Shown: positions 36,182-50,054, counted from the first letter of the stretch. The stretch: 64,000 nt of DNA from Lithospermum erythrorhizon (GCA_019722365.1 JADFUC010001548.1:1-64000), one strand, 5' to 3'. Made by a program: numbers and translations. Notes: a model not told the origin generated them from the letters alone.

Positions 36182-38533
36182 TTGTGAAAGAATATGATGA
36201 GAATAAGCAGAACAATTGAGAGGCAGATAGGACTAATAGTTAAAAAATAAAAATACAAACTTTATTGAAATTTGTGCAGGGGCAATTCAAACCCTCAAAG
36301 GGGGTACCTCAACAAGAATGGAATTGTTGAATTCATCAACCAGAGTAAACATACCCAACAAACCAATGAATTTGGGCCTAATTAAGACATAATTGATGGT
36401 AGGAAAGGAGAAAATTAAAGTGTAAACAATCTAAATGACGATTATTTTCCTCAAGTTTCTTTTATGTAGTTATAAAGTATGAGTCTAATGGTCACTGAAA
36501 TATTATTTTTACAGAGAACTTATAATGACAAGACGGGAATTCGTATTTAAAGGAACTCTCCAAAAATGAGAGAAATAGAGAGGTAAAGAAGATTAGAAAG
36601 GGAAAGGGACATGCAGAGAAAAAAGGGGTTACATAAAAGAGTACAAAATTGGAGTGTAGCTAACCAACCAACCTCTGTAAACTGCAGAAAAATGGCATTG
36701 AACTAGATATTCAAAGCAGAGCAGAAATGTGGAGAGATTTTCATTGTTTTGGTGAAAAGATAGGTGAGTGAATATCAAGAATTCTACTAAAAATTGACTT
36801 AAATTAACTTTGTTGTACTTCAATTTACTTTCTTGTCTGAAGAGATTACCAAACACTAATTTGATAAGTGGTGAATAATAATGGGAGAGAGGAAGTGTTT
36901 TGGGGTCCAGGTGATTACAGGTACACTATATATGTTTTCAAAGGAGACAAACCTAGAGAGGTCATTTCTAGATTTCTAGGTTTATTGTTCGGGCCAAAAC
37001 TCAATTGGTAAAGAATTATAAGTTGTGATATATCTGTTCTTTAACTGCAGTATGAATTCCACTCCTTTTAAGAGAAATTGGTTTATAAAGAATTATTAAT
37101 ACACTGATCAGTTAAGGCATATTTTTTGATTTATCTCATATGTATAACTCAAGGACATGAATATTATAATACTCTTAAATTGATAATTTCAATCTACATT
37201 TCTAGGTTTATGTTTTATCGCATCACTTTGACATCAAATTGATATCATCACTGCCAGCTCACCGAATTGTCAATAATAGCACATCATTAAAATAATAAAC
37301 ACCCTCCGGTAAAATAATTATGCATATTACAAAATCTTTTGGCACTGTATATAAAACTTACTACATATTAGCTAGAATCTCAAAGTGTGTAATTAAACAA
37401 TGGAAGAAAAATCAAGGAAATTTTCTTCATAGGGTTTGAGAGAGTAATTTTAGAGGAATATTTTTTGCACCAGTTAAAATATCTCCAACACCAAAAAATT
37501 ATGTGTATGAACTATTTAACCCTTCATATAAATAGTTAGAATCAATAATGATTTTCTCATTATTGAACACTTACATTATAACCACATTTTATTTTCTCTA
37601 CACAAAAATCTAAAAAGGATTTTCTTGAACTTCAAGAAATTTGGCATCTTTCAAATTACATTTATTATTTTTATGTCAAATTATCATGGACAAATCTTTA
37701 CAATAAGAATTTAATTAATACAATGAATCCAATTTTACTGTATGAAGAATCCAATTTTTTAGTTCTAACAAGTTCTGCAAGTGTTTACTTTGATTATTTA
37801 ATTTTACTTTATCTCTGGTTAACAATGTTAAATAAATTGTGAATCGTTGCATAAGTCAGGAAGGGGGGGGGACAGGGGGGGGGGTGATCTGTCATAAAAT
37901 TTGGACGAGAAATAAACCTTGAAATATTTAGGGTTGTTCTTGAGAGTTAGAAAGTGAAGGAATTAGAGCTAGAGAGAATTTCATAAGATTGTTATTCTTT
38001 CATTAGCTGAAATGGAAATGAATTTGCCTCATGTTTATTTACCTTTTTATATAAAGGGTAAATAAGTCCATTTTGGTGTCAGAGTAAATGATATTTGGTG
38101 TACAAAATATTCTCTAATTTTATCTCCTTGAAAATTATAGCAATGATTGTAATTATGATTTAATTAATTTTTTCTCATATATAGATAAATAAGTGGATTA
38201 ATCCAATTAAACTCGGCCAACAAGTTAACCAATCAAATTTGAGCTCTCTAATCTTGTTCACAATATATGGGACGATGTCCCTATAATTTCATCTAATTAG
38301 ATTTTTGTCCCAATTGTTTAATACTTATTACACACTAGTCTGAAGGGTTATAATCAATATTACTGATTATGTTTGGATGCTGTTAGCCAATGTATGGCCT
38401 CTTGGGCTGTTCAGTAAAAGTAAATTGTACTATATGATTGCTTGACATGACGTTGTGAATCTGTTGGTATGAACTTTTTCCCTCATTAAAGTTTAAATGC
38501 AATCACGAAGTCATGTCTTCTTGTGATTCTTTT
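36182..38533. other. Intergenic, upstream of the ATL gene
   Basis: This contains the ATL 5' UTR and promoter on the minus strand. 'ctatatatg' near 36928 is a possible TATA element but is far from the ATG. No other gene is supported; the minus-strand frame 36629-36856 has no family features. A poly-G tract lies at 37863-37885. Confidence 0.5.
37863..37885 (+). repeat. Poly-G tract
   Basis: Two runs of eight or more G residues separated by 'aca', in otherwise AT-rich DNA. Confidence 0.9.
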
Positions 38534-39430
38534 TGTTGGAAATATGAGATGTTATATCACCATAAATATGTCTAGTTGAATAATTAGATTTATGCAATAG
38601 GTGTATATTTAAATAATAATAAGTTCGGACATATGTTAAATTGTTGGACAATTAATATATTAGGTAACTGATTGACATTAGGGATTATGATGGAGCTTCT
38701 TGGGAATTAAAGCTCATAATTTATATATTAATATGATGTTCGGTTAAACACATATTAATATATTGCTAATTCGATTAGAACTGGGGAGGTCGTACAACTA
38801 AAAGCAGTATAATACGATTATAGCTTCCGGGGTTTAAAAATATAAGCGTAAGAGAATATTGAGGCGAATCAGGTGTTGGAAATCCACAGTTCGACTATTA
38901 TGTTAATGATAGAGTTACGGAATCTTCTATTTGTAAAAATCATTATTGAATATTACTTTTTATGAAACTTTTCTACGTCTTTTGTTTAGGGATAAAGTGA
39001 GAAGATTAGAGCAGCATTTACGCTTGTTTGATAGGCTATGATGAGAGAAAGAGGAGAAGTTTTTCCTTGAAACTCTAGTATTCTAGAATGTTCTTAAGGA
39101 GGTGGAAGAGTTTAAAATATCTCTTTGCTTAAAAGTAAGGGATTTTGGTATATATAAATGCCTTTTGAAGATGAAAAACCTACACAGTGCTTCGCTTTTG
39201 AAGTTGAAATTATATCTCTACTCCCCCACTTTTCATCTGATCGACTAGTAAGGTACAGAAAATCTCATTCTAGCACGTCACAAATACGGTTTAGCATTTA
39301 AAGAGCTACAGTAAAGCTACATGAGGAGTTAAATTCATCACGTTGGTGTGGAGTGATGTACAGAGCAATCGTTGATTGTTCGAGGAGTTTCCTTATATTT
39401 ATTCAGCTGCCAATCCCAGGAAAGGTAGAC
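38534..39430 (+). mobile_element. Ty1/copia-type LTR, family C (plus strand)
   Basis: It begins TGTTGGAAATATGAG, contains a TATA box in 'ggtatatataaatgcc' near 39150, and then has a CT-rich leader-like segment. Its block 'aatttatatattaatatgat' (about 38717) is matched in reverse at about 51561-51586. The 3' end is not fixed (somewhere at 39430-39550), and no coding sequence follows, so it may be a solo LTR. Confidence 0.55.
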
Positions 39431-41510
39431 ACTAAATGCGTTATTGTTTTTATTATATTCATAGAATCCTAGTTAATATTTTTTTTGTAATTGTTATTTT
39501 AATCGCGTAAAATCTGAAAGTGGCGTCGTGAGCGAGTTATGAATTGTAATTACATAATTAAATGCATGAAATGGGTTTATGCTTGTTCGAATATGAATTT
39601 TATATGTTAGAAATGCGATTAGATAATTTGTCGGATTGTAGAAGTATGTTAACTAAATAATTAAATGCGATTGTCGTTAATCATTTTGAAAATAATTAAT
39701 GTAGTTAAATTAGAAATATTTTTTCGGATTTTTATGAATTTTTGAATAAAAATTTATATCGATTCGATTTGAATGAGCCAGCGTCGTTTCGGAAAGGCTA
39801 AGGCGTGCGAGCCGACGTCGAGAGTCAAACAACGGCGGCCAGCGTCGCAAGCTTGCCCAGCCACTGGCGGCGTGGCGAGCACGTAATGCCGTATACTTTC
39901 TTTGATGTCGGCGTGGTGTAAATCGTAAGCGTCGTAGTTTTATGCTTGTAGTATTACGCGTTCAGCAATTTGGGCGTTCTCTTTGCGCGTCTCTTGTCGT
40001 GAATGTGGTCAGCGTTGGTCATTGACTCGGTGAGCTTGGTTCTGCACGATGGCTGCAGGCTCGGTGGCTTTGTGAGTATGACACTTATTAGGTTGGATTG
40101 TCGCTTTGGTTTAGGTTTTTTAAAATGTTTTAAATCTTATTTTGCTCAAATTAATATTTCGATATCAATTAAAATTATTTTAAATTAATTTCAAATTGAA
40201 AATTAGTTTAATTAATTTAATTTAAGTACTTTTAATAGTTCGAATTTAATTAGAGTTATTTTATTGATATTTGATATTCAATTATAATAAAGACTATTAA
40301 TTAATTAATTCTAGTTTGATTAGATTTAATAATTCGAATTGATTTAATTAAAATAGAAATCCATATTATTTGATAATTGAAGTTTCTTATAACATATAAT
40401 ATGAAATTAAATTGTATTAAAAGTGTAAATTAAATAAATAGTAGAAATACTTATTTAATATTAATTTTTAAAATACTTAAAATAGTTTAAGTGAATATTT
40501 TACACTTATGTAATTAAATTGTATATTTTATTTGATGAATATACAATGACATATATTTATTTAGATGTATATTATTACTTTAGAGTATTGTTTTTTTCCA
40601 TTATTTATGATATGCCTTAATTTCATTATTGGATAATTAGAAATACATTATATAATTTGATAATGGATAAGAAGGAGATTAGTGATATGACTTAGATGTA
40701 TTTTTGGGAAATAAAGCCTGATTAATCTTTACCTAAGATAAATGAGTAGAGATTTACTATTTATTATTATATAATGTAAATATAATTAATTGAAAATTGG
40801 AGACCATGAGGCAATTGAATATTAGAGATCTAGTGGTAGACTAGGCGTAGTTTAGAACTAGTCACAGATTTTTAATAGGCCGCTCCAGAGTCACTATTAA
40901 GTGTATATTTTGTGCTTGTAATTTATATTGTTGTATATAGCTGGCTTTGTGTGTATATATCTTGCTTATTACAAGATTGGTTAAATATAACTAATCCCAT
41001 ATAAATTAAGTATTATTATCGTCTTAGCTAAAGTTGGATTTGCGTCTCGTTTAATAATGCCCGGACTACCGGGTTGGTAGGCGTGTCATCTTTTAAGGCT
41101 CTTTCGATAGGGTGTTTATACGCTTTCCAAAGTGTAGGACTTAGGCGATAAACATCGACCCGACTACATGTCGGTAGACTTAATTGCCAAGCTGATGATT
41201 TCCAAATGCATGACTTGGGCCGTTAATGAGAGTCATTTATAGGTCTAAGATGAACTTTAGTGACTCGAAATCATGATGGTCATGATTGGTGATAGTACAC
41301 CTACATGGGATTGGGAATTGAAATGTATGCGTCTTGCCGGATTCGATTCTTAATCATGTAGGATTTGGTATCTTGAGTGCGTTTGATGGGATTGTAAGCC
41401 TTGATCTTAATTCTATTATATGATTTTCGAGTACTTATTATGACATGAATAACTAAAGTATATTATTTTTACGTATCTTTGTATTTAAAGTTCTGAAGCC
41501 ACATAGTTGT
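39431..41510. other. Repeat-like sequence of unknown class
   Basis: A relatively GC- and CG-rich patch (about 39780-40090) is followed by very AT-rich DNA (40090-40800) and then a mixed segment with small hairpins such as 'ccggactaccgg' near 41062. The 61-residue frame at 40003-40188 has no motif. No protein family is recognised. Confidence 0.4.
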
Positions 41511-41511
41511 T

Positions 41512-41662
41512 AGAATCTAGTATGAATTCATTACTTGATATGCATTGTATATCAGGATCCTCAGAATGATGTATATTAATGCAAGCAATCGTGTATGGGC
41601 TAAAGAATTCTTACATTGGAGCGGAAGGCGAATGAACCCGAAACCACACAAGCGGTAGCGTG
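41512..41662 (-). mobile_element. Copia LTR end fragment, minus orientation
   Basis: 'gttagaatctagtatgaatt' followed by 'atcaggatcctcagaatgatgta' style sequence (core 'ggatcctca') and 'aagaattcttacatt' matches the outer 150 bp of the minus-strand LTR at 44806-45773. It stops where gypsy LTR sequence begins. Confidence 0.65.
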
Positions 41663-44110
41663 AATGCCTTGGCAATAACCGTTACGTTTAAAAAAAAATT
41701 CGGCGGTGGTGGGACCCGGAGATAGTATAAATAATTTGAATAAAAGGCAGATGTCAAGAGACTAGTATTATATAGGCTAGTAGTTTATGTCATGGAAAAT
41801 TTTACATTTGGAATCGGTTTCATTGTGAGATTTAAGTACGGAAAGAAATGCGGAATATTCGTCCTTATCCAGCCGTAAATCACCTGACACAAAAACCTCG
41901 TCTTAACCTTCTTGGTTGGCAGAGATTTTCCTATTTCCACTTTTAGAAATTTTCTTCCCATTTCTCTTGATTGTTCTTCCATTTCAGATCGTTAGTTGAA
42001 TATCTTCACACATTCATCTTCTTTGAATTAAGGTAAGAAAATTCAAATCTTTTGGGATATTTCATGGGTTTTGACATAGTTGACTTTTAGTTGAATTTTG
42101 CTAAATTGAATTTAATTGTGTTTCTAAGTTTGTTATGGGTAGTATGATAAATATAAGTAGTTAATTCATAAGTTAAGATGTGTTTGAGGTTTATCATGAT
42201 GGGATTGACTTTTTCCTAGGTTTGTTGACTTTTATAAGACTTTTAGATGTGTAGGGGGTTAATTTGGGACCTTATTGTAGTTGTTGTAAGGTTAGAATTG
42301 TGATTTATAATCGATTAGAGGGGTTAGGTTGAGAAAGTATGATTGAGTAAGTTGAGTAGTAATTGAGATTTTTGGAGTATAGGTTGTTATTTATGGACTT
42401 GAGGGTTTAATAAGATGGTACATAAGTTGATTTGGAATGTTAAAGTGATGGAGTGCAAATTTTTAGAGGGAGGGCCGATTGGGTTGTGTCCAGGCAGGAT
42501 TGTTATTTCATTGTCTTATTAAAATGCGTTTAGGCGGGTTTGCTTGATGGTTCCATAGGTTGGTAATGTATGCGCTAGAGCCTTAGTATAGTAGTAGGTT
42601 TTGATTGTACTTCAGGGGTTTTGTTGGCGTTGATCGTGGGAATGGGCGATTACCGTGGTGCATGATTTAAAGTGAGGATTTGTGGTGGCCTTCATGAGGT
42701 GAGTACTTATCTCGCGGGTGCTCTTTGCGTCTTTACTTTAGAATTGTGAAACATGTCAACATTGGCCTTGATTATGTGTGATTCGTTTTTGTGATAAGTA
42801 TATGATTATGTGATTGTATTTACGTGGCGTTGGGAATTTGGCAGGGTAAGTAATAGCGAGCTACTCAACTTCGTTTCTTGTGTTACGCATGGCCTTGTCG
42901 GCATTTTTGTGTTCGTGGCGCGCCGGCATATGTTTTAGTGGCACTTTGCCGGCCGGTTACGATTGATGTTTGATTGTGAGAAGATTTAGGCGCTGTCTTT
43001 GATATTGTTTTGGGAATAGAGTAGTTCGTTGTTGGGGAGGTGTTGGTTGGAGTTATGCGTGACTTTGAAGGTGACTTGAGTATTAGGATATGACCTATAG
43101 TTGGGATGATTAGGGGTTAGGTGACTCATAAGCTTCCTTGCCGGGGATATGTGGCCCATTGTATACTACGGTATAAGTGCGGTTTGGCCTTATATTACGG
43201 TATAAGTGGGTTTGGCCATCTTGGTATAGATGCGGTTGGCGTTATACTTCGGTATAAGGCGTTGTGATTATCTATGACCTCTTTCTTGTGTGCATTGTTG
43301 GTGTTGGCTATACTACGGTATAAGTGTACATTTGGCTTATCTTTACGGTATAAGTGCGGTTTGGCCTTACTCTTCGGTATAAGTGCGGGGTTGGCTTTTT
43401 ATAGCCGGTATAGGCGGTGTGATTATCTATGACCCACTTTGGTGTGTGCATTGTTGTTGGTGTTGGCCCATACTACGGTATAAGAGTGGTGTTTATTAAG
43501 CATTAGTCCATTCACATGAGTAGACGGATTGAGCATATCTTGGTAGAGGTGGATATAGTTGTGCGGATATGAGAGATAGATGGTTTGATGACTAAATTTA
43601 TAGTCGTTGTTGGTACTACGTCTTGTCTGGGTGATTATTGCCTTATTGAGACTTTGTATTATATCTTGACATGTTATACACAGACCTTTTTTGGAATTTT
43701 ATGATATGGCGCTTATTAGGTAGTCACCCAGGTATATACGTATTTATTCATATTTGACTCTTGTATATATCTCTTGTTGTCGTTCGTATGGCTTAAGTTC
43801 ACCCTGTGTTAAGTCTTAACAAGCTTCATGACACACCTATTCTCTTTGGGCGGCATTCATTTGTGCGGAGTTAACGAATTGGGCGGTTAGTGCGGAGAAT
43901 TTGAGAGTTTTTTATTCAGTGGCTAGGTGAGCATCGGGTGTTGAGAGTCCTCGCACTCTCGTTTGTTGTCTTTCTGCGACCGTTTCTTGATTCTTTGTAT
44001 TTCATTTTTCAAACTTTGGCAGCCGGCAATTATTTTGTATTTAGGATACGGTATTTACTACCGGTTGCTGCAGCGTATTAGAATCGCGTAAGACCACGCT
44101 GGTAAAACCC
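41663..44110 (+). mobile_element. Ty3/gypsy long LTR, plus strand
   Basis: It starts near 'ggcaataaccgttacg' followed by an A run and 'ttcggcggtgg', the usual opening of this LTR class. It then has a T/C-rich block with 'catttctcttgattgttctt', a 'gtaagaaaattcaaatc' donor-like site (about 42033), a minisatellite at 43155-43490, and an end rich in 'ttgtatttaggatacgg' near 44035. No gypsy coding sequence follows, so a solo LTR is likely. The small minus-strand frame 41785-41982 is LTR sequence. Confidence 0.6.
43155..43490 (+). repeat. Two-level minisatellite in the gypsy LTR
   Basis: The short unit 'acggtataagtgcggtttgg' (about 29 bp with its 'ccttatacta' spacer) recurs about 8 times. Groups of units end in 'gtgattatctatgacc' followed by 'gtgtgcattgttg', which appears twice (about 43264-43305 and 43420-43460). 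This gives a higher-order period of about 155 bp. Confidence 0.85.
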
Positions 44111-44805
44111 CTTGATTCGATCCGCGAGAATGCGTCTTCACGTCATGGTTGTGGTCTTATGACATGACCTTGGCATCTGATTGAATCATATTACTATGTA
44201 ATAGACTTGACCCGCTCTCGTTAATGTGAGGCCACACTAGTGGGATTGAACCTCACAATGAAGAGTTAATAGCACATCGATAAGAAACGCAGCATACATT
44301 TATATGAAATTTAATCTATTATAGATTTGATAACCGAGAAACTACTGACATCTTAAACTTAACAGCGGAAATGTCGTACAAGCTTCCAGCATATATACTA
44401 ATGTATTTGATTATAGCATGTGTCACGCATATATATAGGCTGGGCGAAATGTACAAGAACACAATCACTCTTATACCTTTTAAGGTTGTAGGAAGATTTC
44501 TTCCAACATTTAGTGTATAAAACCATTTGTTATCTGATTCTGGCTCCCAAGCAACCTTTAAAGACTCGAGGTTCTTGTGAGCTCTTGATTATTTTATTGA
44601 TTTTAAATCAAGTATCAAAGTAGAGGAATTAACTCCGTTATCTTTCGATCTTAAGTTCCTGACTTGTAGATTCTAGTAGTATAGAAACTTTCTTTTTATA
44701 TTCTGCTTGAGATGTGGAGTTCGATAACAATGTCAGTATCCGTAAATACATTGTCGTACTTAGGAACATTCTTTGGATAACTTGCTTAGACCCGTATATT
44801 ACAAG
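44111..44805. other. Intergenic or repeat sequence
   Basis: No coding sequence. 'aacagcggaaatgtcgtaca' near 44360 is reminiscent of retroelement leader sequence but cannot be assigned. Confidence 0.4.
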
Positions 44806-45773
44806 CGTTAGAATCTAGTATGAATTTAATCGTGATGAACACGATTCATACATCCCGGTTCTCAAAATAATGTAAATTTATCTAAACATACAAAATGACA
44901 AATGTGAATACGAGAATTCTTACATTTTGTGAGCAGTTGAACTCTGAAAATACCGTGATTGCCTCAAAGATCCTCTCCAATCTTGTTGACAGAAAGATGT
45001 CCTACAGATTGCCTTGTGAGAGAGGGAAGCAGATAGAAACTTGAACTTCTTCAGAGTTTGAGGATGAAATGAAATTGGGCTTCTTCAATTCTTCGAGGAG
45101 GCGGTATCATTAGAGGGTGGAAGTTTATGATTAACTGTCATGAAAACCTAATCCTCTCTTAAATACGAGTCAAAAATTCCGCTCGTTAAATAACTTTCAG
45201 ATTAAAATCAGTTTAACTCGTTAACTTAATTAGGCGTTACGAGCCTCTAATTAAATAATGAGTTACTAGTGGGATTGTTCTATTTTTAATTAATAACAAG
45301 TCAATTAAAATACTAACGATCGCTATGAATAATATCGAGTTATTCACCGATCACCGATTGCTTAATTGATTAAACTTGCAAGTTTAACCAATTGATGTTC
45401 ATCGACATATATATTTGATAAATATATAAATAATTGAGAAATACATTTCTCAGTAAATACAAATCTCAAATTTAATTTCATTCATGAAATATTATTCGAA
45501 TATCATTGTATGTGTGTGGCCACAGGCTCGGATAATAGTAAGTTGTATAATAATAATAATTGACCAATTACTATTATTATAGCGATTAATGAGTAAAGAT
45601 CTATGATAAGCTCGTAACCGCAAATTATCACGAGAACCAGCAGCTGGCTAATATCTGATTACTAAAAGGTGAGCATTTAAGTTAGTAATCCGCATTCTTG
45701 ACTTTGGTAAATGAATTGATACCTGATTGTCGCGGGCGCGATAAAAGGGAATCGATTCTCATGATTTCCAACA
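44806..45773 (-). mobile_element. Ty1/copia LTR, family B, minus strand
   Basis: It is the reverse complement of the LTRs at 25176 and 32362: it opens 'gttagaatctagtatgaatt' and closes 'catgatttccaaca'. All internal blocks are present (for example 'attaaacttgcaagtttaac' and 'cataaatattattcg'-like sequence). It is full length, about 968 bp. I find no matching primer site below 44806 and no copia coding sequence next to it, so it is read as a solo LTR. Confidence 0.85.
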
Positions 45774-48700
45774 ACAACTTGTGGAATAAGCGATAAGAAT
45801 GTTTGAAATAAGCATGAGCGTAGTGTGCGATGAATATGTTTAATCTTGGTTTCTCGACCAAATGTGGTCGCTTTCGTTCATGTTGATTGCTTTTCGTTTA
45901 ATGAGAATACATTTATTATTCGATGATTCACCATCCAGTAATATAGAATGGGCTCTTACTCTGGTGAATGTACGTCAGGAAAATAGAGGCTTTATACTCG
46001 ACCCGTGTATTAAGCATCTTGACTTCGTTTAAATGACCTCGAGTCGTTTATTGGAGTATTATTAAATGTTGTCATTTTGTATGTTTTGCATTTGCTTTAA
46101 ATGCATCGAAGTGGGCACTCCTTGATATAACCAAAAGGAGTTATCTTTGGATTGGTATCTCCTGCAGACGGCAGATGCGTTAGTCGCGTATTTATTTCCT
46201 TGAATTTGTACTTATTAATGAAGACTACATCGTATAATAAATTGCGGCGCTATAGTTGATGGAAATAAATACAAGCTTCATGCAGTTTATGTACAAAATG
46301 ACTTAATATCGACTCTGGATGCAGGTTAAATTATATACTTCTGATGGCAATAATCTTAAACATCACTATCACGAGGCGTTTGAAGTTTGTTTATCAAGCG
46401 CCTTCTTGAGTTGTCTCGCGGAGTTGAATATAAGAATAAATTAATTTACAAAGGTAGGTATAACAACCTTAATATGTAGAGAGTATTTTCATTCTTTGTG
46501 TTTTCGACCACGTTAAGCCTTGATCACTTTGCTTGTATCACATTTCGACTAATGACACGTCTAAGGTTAGAATGAAATTATCTTGGTATATGAAATTGAA
46601 AGATCTCGTCCGTCGTGTTTAACTTCATTAATAGCGATTAAGCAGTAAGTATCTTAGCAATGCGTTTAAGATTAGAATGATGTCACCGTTCTTAGGATGA
46701 TATATTATAGCGATGATACTTAGCGAGGAATTTGGCAGATATCGTTATGAAGGTCACTCACTCTTTATCAGCTCGATGTATCGTTCAATGACTCAAATCT
46801 TTAATTAATTTGTATGTAAACATACAAACATAATTTCAAACTAGTGAACCTCCGCTAAAGATACAGTAAGTTGACTTAGTCCATCTTTTTCAAGATTATA
46901 CTCGAGTGTTGTTAAGTCGTTATCATAAGTATTATTGATAGTTTGTTGTTCGAGTCCTTTTTTAAAGAGAGTAGAGTAATGTTTCATGTCGAGAATCACG
47001 ATATGGAAGCGTGTAGAATCAAACATGACATTAACTACGCTGCTGAAGTGCGAAAAGAAAATAGTTTAGAATAAAACCAGCCATTGGAGGATTTAAAAGC
47101 GTGTGCTCTTATAATGTAGTCGCTATCATTCTGCGAGAGCTCGATAACTACTAACTGTATCTGTAAATCCCAGTATTCTTTATGCTTGGCTCATATTCGT
47201 GATTGAATCATGTGAGTCAAAGCAATTCTCGCTAGTAGCACAACGAACATTACGGGTTTGACAACAAAATTATTTGAGATATGATGTTTAATCGAATCTC
47301 TTTGATCTTTAAATGTTACTTAAAATCCTTAACTACATGCTTTGAAGTTAAAGAAATAATGAAGTGAATCATTAACTAACTTATAGTTCAATGTTCGCTC
47401 TCATCTGTACAAATTATTGATGAAAAGGCAAGAATAGATAACAACTTTGTTTGATTCACATGCCGTAAGCTTTTATTTCATCATGATTCATGAACCGTAT
47501 TCGTAAATGTTAAAGGAAACTAAATACGATCGCGTGTCTGAAGGTAGATCTGTGACATTCGAGATCATTCGATAGTTTTTCTCAATCGAGTTATAAAAGA
47601 GATCAAACTATTTATTATTTAAAGGCTTGTTTGGTGTTGAAACCGATATGACATATTAATTAGCCGTAGCGTCATCACCTTTGATTGAATAAAAAAATTA
47701 ATTATCATGATGTCATGTTGTGACTTTGTTGACGAGCCGAGTTATCTGGCGATATCAACGTAGTTGAATCGAGTCTTAAATGTTTGTGGTATTTAAAGTT
47801 TATCCTCTGATAGCATCTGACCGATTGCGATGGTTGAAGGAGATCGGCGTTGTAACGCTTTGTTTAACCAATCATTCAGTTTCTCATATCTTATTTCCAC
47901 GTTATAAAGTCACGCGTTTGAGCATGATGAATGGTGAATAAAATAGGTAAACTTAATATACTTGACGTAATAGGAAATATCTGACTTAAAATAAACAATG
48001 TAGTTCAAAACAATGATACACATATTTACAAAATGAATTGTAAATATAATACACGTGCCAATCTCACAAAATGTACAAGGTATTTAAGATCCATTATCTT
48101 TCAGTTGAGCGGCAACAACTGCGTACATTTTGAATCAGTATAATGAAATAAATTATCAACTTGATTATTTAAAGTAATATACAAAGTACTAAAAGTCTAT
48201 TATGCCTTGATTCGAGGCAGCGACAACTGGTACATTTTGAATCGTGATAATGAGTTACCCAACCAATTCTGAAACTACATAACTCTTATGTCAACTGGCA
48301 TGCAATGGGATGCTACGACTGTATCTCAAACCGAATAGGTTAAGCGTATCAATTAAACCAAATAGTTACTTGGGTGATCATCGAAAGCCCTTGGCGTTAG
48401 TGGAAATCGCCCGGCATGATCCGTTTGTCATATCAAAGTGCAAAAGCGCCAACACCTAAAGTAAAAGCGGTGTGTCAGGATGATCTGACGATTTCTCGAC
48501 TTTAAAATTGGCTTGATCGTTGCTTAAATTTTAATTGGTGAGATTAATGTTGACTAACTTTATTTAACCATACGCCAGATAGAACATATTCGAAACAACA
48601 TGCACAACATGAAAAATAAATAAATAACACACATTTAGGAGATATAGATATGACCCGCATGACCTATTATATCGGCTTAGCAGTGAAATGCTAACATCAG

Positions 48701-50054
48701 AATCTGTGCAGTGACTTTAGAAGTGCAGTTTTGTATTCTTCAGCTCCTTGAAGCATGAGTTACTCGATCTTGCGTCTTTGTGGAAATCTTATCTTGATGC
48801 CACGAGTAGTACATATACCTCTGGCTTGACTGGAAACGACCGCAGCGGGCTTGTGGGTAAATGAATACAGGCAAAGGAATCATTTCGGCCAGTGGATTTT
48901 CTGACATTTCTGGAATGCGAGGCCAGTAAATAAATAAATGAAGCCAGTGCATGTCCCAAATACCTCTTTTCGTTCCATAATAATATGGGCAAAATATTAA
49001 AAACAAATAAATGAAAGCCCAATGTCTAAAACATATATATTAAGTAAATGAGATTAAATGTATTCATAATTGACTAATTAATTACCCGTTATTTACCATT
49101 AATTATCAATTAATATAAATTTTGAATTTGAATATATTCACGCATGATTAATGATAATTATTACGATAATTATCGGTAACTAAATAATGGAATAATTACT
49201 TACAAGTAATTAACTCCAAAATTCAAAATTTAAAGTCACCGTGAAAAATATTTTCAAAAATTATCAATTAATGAAAATAATTATAAAAAGAGCGATATAA
49301 ATCAAATTTAATGTCATTCAGATATATATATTGTCGTCTTAATGATAAAATTTATGGTTAACATTTAAAACCGAAATTAATAATTACGATAATTTTAAAA
49401 CCAAAAATAATTACATAAAATATCATTATTGAACATCGACAATATCGTTATTGCGACTTTTGGTAATTCATTTGATTTTGATTTTTTCAAATTAATTGCA
49501 ACTTTTGTAAAAAGCGATTTGGCGGCTCTAAAAATTCAAAATTACGAATTCCCACTTGAACATTAATGATATCATTATTGAACATTTCTAATTGGAATTT
49601 CATCAAAAACACTTCTAGTTTTTGTGGCTAAACCCAAAAGCAATCGAGAGAAATTCAATGAATTTTTCGAATTACTTAAAAATTCAAAAAATGGGATAGA
49701 CCTCGAGGTCATGAAACAGCATATATTTAATTTAGTAATTTTTTGAAATTTCTAACCTCTGCAACTAAAATGAAAATGATTCTACCTCAAATTAAAAATA
49801 CAAATTAATCAATTTTTAATCCTTTCAATTCATAAAACAATTAAATAAGCATCAAATCATCAAAATCAATACATTGAAATGATGATTCCAGCCATGTAAA
49901 ATATATATAAAATGGGTTGATTTTTCATATTATATATTCATCAATTGAATATATAAATCATGAAATAATCGAATTAGCCCAACAAGCCCATGTCGGCAAT
50001 ATAATCCAAATTAGATAAAATACATCAAATTTGAGTAGAATTTGTGAAGACATT
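45774..50054. other. Long stretch between two minus-strand copia LTRs
   Basis: No copia or gypsy protein motif is recognisable in any frame. The bounding LTRs are of different families (B and A), so they do not pair as one element. 45.8-48.5 kb has mixed composition with a duplication at 48060-48260. The minus-strand frames at 48740-49022 overlap each other and carry no known motif. 49.0-50.05 kb is very AT-rich. Confidence 0.45.
48060..48262. repeat. Two-copy tandem duplication, about 115 bp
   Basis: 'acaactg(cg)(t/g)tacattttgaatc' followed by 'gataatga' occurs at about 48113 and again at about 48227. Each is preceded by a worn copy of 'tacaa(g/a)gta...ccattat'. Confidence 0.6.

Noticed and set aside
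48740..49022. Two overlapping minus-strand frames (77 and 88 residues) as a gene
   Set aside because: They are in different frames of the same DNA, neither has a known motif, and no splice structure supports them.
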